Shown here: piece by piece, positions 19,449-20,863 of the stretch
Layout: every line of letters begins with the position of its first letter
Numbering within the stretch: the stretch's first letter is position 1
Source of the DNA: a virus
DNA length: 20,863 bases
Virus record (IMG/VR): IMGVR_UViG_3300037146_000035
Location: 1-20,863 of that record
Reading direction: 5' to 3' (one strand)
Position numbers and translations under genes: made by a program
Notes under the pieces: generated by a model
What the model was told of the DNA's origin: nothing
The model's input: the letters and a program-made list of their open reading frames with translations, nothing else
The model's database searches: none

Positions 19449-19512
19449 CCGACCGTCCAGTATCGCCCGATGGCGGGGTTTACACCATCAGTGCATGAGT
19501 GCGGCGAATGTC

Positions 19513-19671
19513 TTACGCGGGCGCGATCACGGTCTGCTTGCCGCCAATCTTGATTGCGCACGCGCCGCAGTAGGGCAGTTTGCGACCGTCGAGGAAGGTG
19601 ATGACTTTGCGGGCCTCGCGGTCGCAGTTTCCCGTTGAGCAGGCTGGTCGAGATGGGCCGATAGAGTCCAT
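19513..19671 (-). CDS. Small zinc-ribbon-like protein, 52 aa
   Basis: ATG 19669-19671 is preceded by GAGGG at five bases. The protein contains C11-x4-C16 and C35-x2-C38 (CSTGNC and YCGAC), four Cys that could hold one zinc, separated by a strand pair (KVITFLDGRKLPYC). A similar arrangement is found in many tiny zinc ribbons of actinobacteria and their phages. It starts about 20 bases after a TATCGT box and diverges from the integrase gene. Its role is unknown; a DNA- or RNA-binding helper is plausible. Confidence 0.65.
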   Translation of the reverse strand: MDSIGPSRPACSTGNCDREARKVITFLDGRKLPYCGACAIKIGGKQTVIAPA

Positions 19672-19689
19672 TCTACCCTCAGCGCACGG

Positions 19690-19733
19690 TACGATAGCCC
19701 CATGTAGTGCGACTAATCCGTCTTTGCCGCACT
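19690..19733. promoter_or_regulatory. Divergent -10 boxes and leader hairpin before the integrase gene
   Basis: TACGATA (19690-19696) gives TACGAT rightward and TATCGT leftward, both of the TANNNT type. Rightward, an ATG-TAG pair follows six bases later, so a start-stop would lie at the very 5' end of the transcript. Then AGTGCG (19706-19711) pairs with CGCACT (19728-19733) around 16 bases. The integrase ATG is 26 bases further on. Confidence 0.4.
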
Positions 19734-19759
19734 CCATGATCGAGCCGAAAGGGCGTCTC

Positions 19760-20425
19760 ATGGCTTCGAGCAAAGTCGCACTCAGTAAGGCGCCTCGGAA
19801 GGCGCGTCGGCTGCCCAAGGTGCTAACTCCCGCCGAGGTCAAAGCACTCATGGCCACGCCGAACCTCAACGCGCCGACGGGCTTCCGCGACCGCTGCATC
19901 ATGCAGCTGATGCACCGCTGCGGGCTGCGCATCCGGGAGGCGTGCGGCATCCGGCTCGGCGACGTGGACTGGGAGACGGGCAGTATCCGGGTGATCGCCG
20001 AGACGGCCAAGGGCAAGCGCGAGCGCACGGTCTACGCGGACCCCGCGACGCTTGCGCTGCTCACGCGCTGGCGCGAGACGCGCGGGCGCTACTCGCGCAC
20101 CCGGAAGGATGATGCGCCGCTGTTCATCTCGATCCGCCGTGGCGCATGCAACGAAGCCGGGGACGTGCCGAACCTCCAAGTGACCACCGACTCGGTCTAC
20201 AAGAGCATCCGCCGGCGCATGCTGAAGGCGGGGATCGCGGACGAGACCGCGCACCCGCATACGCTGCGCCACACGTTCGCCACCGACAGCCTCGGCCACG
20301 GCGTCTCGATCGTCAAGCTACAGCAGCTCATGGGCCACGCCTCAATCCAGACGACCTCGATCTACCTGCATGTCAATGATCCCGAGCTCGCCGCCGAGAT
20401 GCGGGCGATCGACTGGGGGTACTGA
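19760..20425 (+). CDS. int: Tyrosine recombinase/integrase lacking the N-terminal core-binding domain
   Basis: A 221-aa protein. ATG 19760 has GAAAGGGCG upstream, which decides against a longer frame. The catalytic residues of tyrosine recombinases are present: R57 (CGLRIRE), K84 (AKGKRER), H167-x2-R170 followed by H171 (HTLRH), H193 (MGHASIQTT) and nucleophile Y202. Residues 1-25 are a basic arm; then the catalytic domain begins at LTPAEVKALM. The usual SAM-like core-binding domain of about 100 residues is missing. It would form covalent 3'-phosphotyrosine links during site-specific strand exchange, for phage integration or resolution of multimers. Its closest style is XerC/D-like. Whether it works alone or needs a partner is not evident. 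Confidence 0.92.
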   Translation: MASSKVALSKAPRKARRLPKVLTPAEVKALMATPNLNAPTGFRDRCIMQLMHRCGLRIREACGIRLGDVDWETGSIRVIAETAKGKRERTVYADPATLALLTRWRETRGRYSRTRKDDAPLFISIRRGACNEAGDVPNLQVTTDSVYKSIRRRMLKAGIADETAHPHTLRHTFATDSLGHGVSIVKLQQLMGHASIQTTSIYLHVNDPELAAEMRAIDWGY

Positions 20426-20427
20426 GC

Positions 20428-20446
20428 GCCGCCGCGCTCGGGCGGC
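20428..20446 (+). terminator. Hairpin after the integrase gene
   Basis: GCCGCC (20428-20433) pairs with GGCGGC (20441-20446) around seven bases, three bases after the integrase stop. It is GC-rich and lacks a T-tract. It probably acts as an intrinsic terminator for the rightward integrase transcript. Confidence 0.45.
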
Positions 20447-20512
20447 CAACGCATGCGTCGGGTCTATTCAGCGGCGGCGGGTGACGCTGGCATCTCGGCG
20501 GTTTGCAGGCTC

Positions 20513-20584
20513 TCATCGCCCCAGTAGTCCCAGCCGAAACGGGCTGCCCGCGTAGCTCAAGGCGGTGATGATGCGTTCCCTCAT
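20513..20584 (-). CDS. Possible 23-aa coupled peptide
   Basis: A very short frame, MRERIITALSYAGSPFRLGL plus three residues, whose ATG overlaps the stop of the 78-aa gene as ATGA. That coupling matches the style of this genome, but the length leaves it doubtful. It has one short hydrophobic helix. A further frame starts in the same coupled way at 20516 and would run into the antisense of the integrase gene; I do not list that one. Confidence 0.25.
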   Translation of the reverse strand: MRERIITALSYAGSPFRLGLLGR

Positions 20585-20817
20585 TGCGGCCAGCTCCACC
20601 CAGGGCCATACGCTCCCGTTGCCTGCCTCACCTTGGTCCGTATTTCGGGCAGACCGTTGCCGCACTGCGGTGGCGGGAACGCGATCAGCGCCACCTCCCA
20701 CAGGTCCGGTGTTCCCTGCGGCAAGACATCCGTGACGATCGCCGCCACAGGTGCGTCGTACATCTCCGGCTCGTGGAAGTAGATGGCATCGCCCCTGCGC
20801 GGTTCACGGTCAGTCAT
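20581..20817 (-). CDS. Hypothetical 78-aa protein
   Basis: ATG 20815-20817 has a strong AGGAGG site seven bases upstream. The protein starts MTDREPRRGDAIYFHEPEMY, then strands (APVAAIVTDVL) and a turn, then LWEVALIAFPPPQ and a polar Gly-rich end. This layout (RGDxVxF...PVAAIVTxV...VxLxVF) is common in small phage proteins of unknown role that look like SH3-like barrels. Its start overlaps the stop of the partial gene at the right edge (ATGA). Confidence 0.65.
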   Translation of the reverse strand: MTDREPRRGDAIYFHEPEMYDAPVAAIVTDVLPQGTPDLWEVALIAFPPPQCGNGLPEIRTKVRQATGAYGPGWSWPQ

Positions 20818-20863
20818 TGGTCATCCTCCTGTGGTAGGTAGTAGTCGGGACGTCCCTTCAGTG
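20814..20863 (-). CDS. 3' end of an unidentified gene (partial, runs off right edge)
   Basis: Only the last 15 codons and the stop are visible, encoding LKGRPDYYLPQEDDQ. The stop TGA overlaps the next ATG as ATGA, and the downstream ribosome site lies within this gene. The acidic tail is typical of small phage proteins. It shows that the leftward unit ending near 20.5 kb begins outside the window. No function can be given. Confidence 0.5.
   Translation of the reverse strand, partial: LKGRPDYYLPQEDDQ

Noticed and set aside
20373-20516. Leftward 47-aa frame coupled by ATGA after the 23-aa peptide
   Set aside because: It is Pro/Arg-rich, runs antisense into the integrase gene, and crosses the integrase hairpin.
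20541-20580. tRNA 5' half suggested by CGTAGCTCAAGG near the integrase
   Set aside because: No matching D-stem partner and no downstream arms; the bases also form part of a coupled short frame.
1-20863. CRISPR array or insertion sequence
   Set aside because: No regularly spaced repeats and no transposase gene with terminal inverted repeats were seen.

Overview
The window is a segment of a high-GC, double-stranded DNA tailed phage or prophage, most likely from an actinobacterium. The evidence is a complete HK97-type packaging and head block, a tyrosine integrase, chains of short overlapping genes joined by ATGA/GTGA overlaps, frequent GTG starts and several apparently leaderless starts. The host phylum is inferred from base composition and gene style only. 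No tail genes are in view; they presumably lie beyond one edge.

Layout. A long leftward (minus-strand) block runs from about 17.0 kb to the left edge. In transcription order it holds: a set of small proteins of unknown function, including an Ig-like protein and a 10-residue-repeat protein (17.0-15.5 kb); an HNH endonuclease; small and large terminase; a small beta-barrel-like protein; portal; a HAD-type phosphatase; a second HNH endonuclease with three zinc-finger-like repeats; the prohead protease; a 554-aa major capsid protein; and a second, 440-aa capsid paralogue. A rightward LAGLIDADG homing endonuclease gene sits between the two capsid genes. Downstream of the capsid genes (4.6-0 kb) is a tightly coupled run of sugar-related genes: three glycosyltransferase-like proteins (two are paralogues with an EHD motif), an extended-SDR nucleotide-sugar epimerase/dehydratase, an SGNH hydrolase, and small companions.

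A rightward block (17.08-18.37 kb) carries five small genes, one a probable winged-helix DNA-binding protein. It diverges from the leftward block at a 10-bp palindrome, AGTCTAGACT, in which opposite -10 boxes overlap. Between 18.5 and 19.7 kb are three leftward genes: a PUA/ASCH-like candidate, a two-helix membrane peptide and a zinc-ribbon peptide. A rightward integrase containing only the catalytic domain follows, and then small leftward genes to the right edge.

The most notable points are: (1) two complete, diverged capsid paralogues flanking a homing endonuclease; (2) a glycan-modification gene run directly downstream of the capsid genes, which could decorate virions or alter host surface sugars; (3) a ~0.5-kb rightward gene cassette with its own leaderless promoter, lodged at the 3' end of the large terminase gene between two ~47-bp direct repeats; (4) a 46-nt element resembling a tRNA acceptor stem plus T-arm without D or anticodon arms; and (5) a promoter palindrome that could act as a transcription switch. 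All assignments were read from the sequence; no database search was run.
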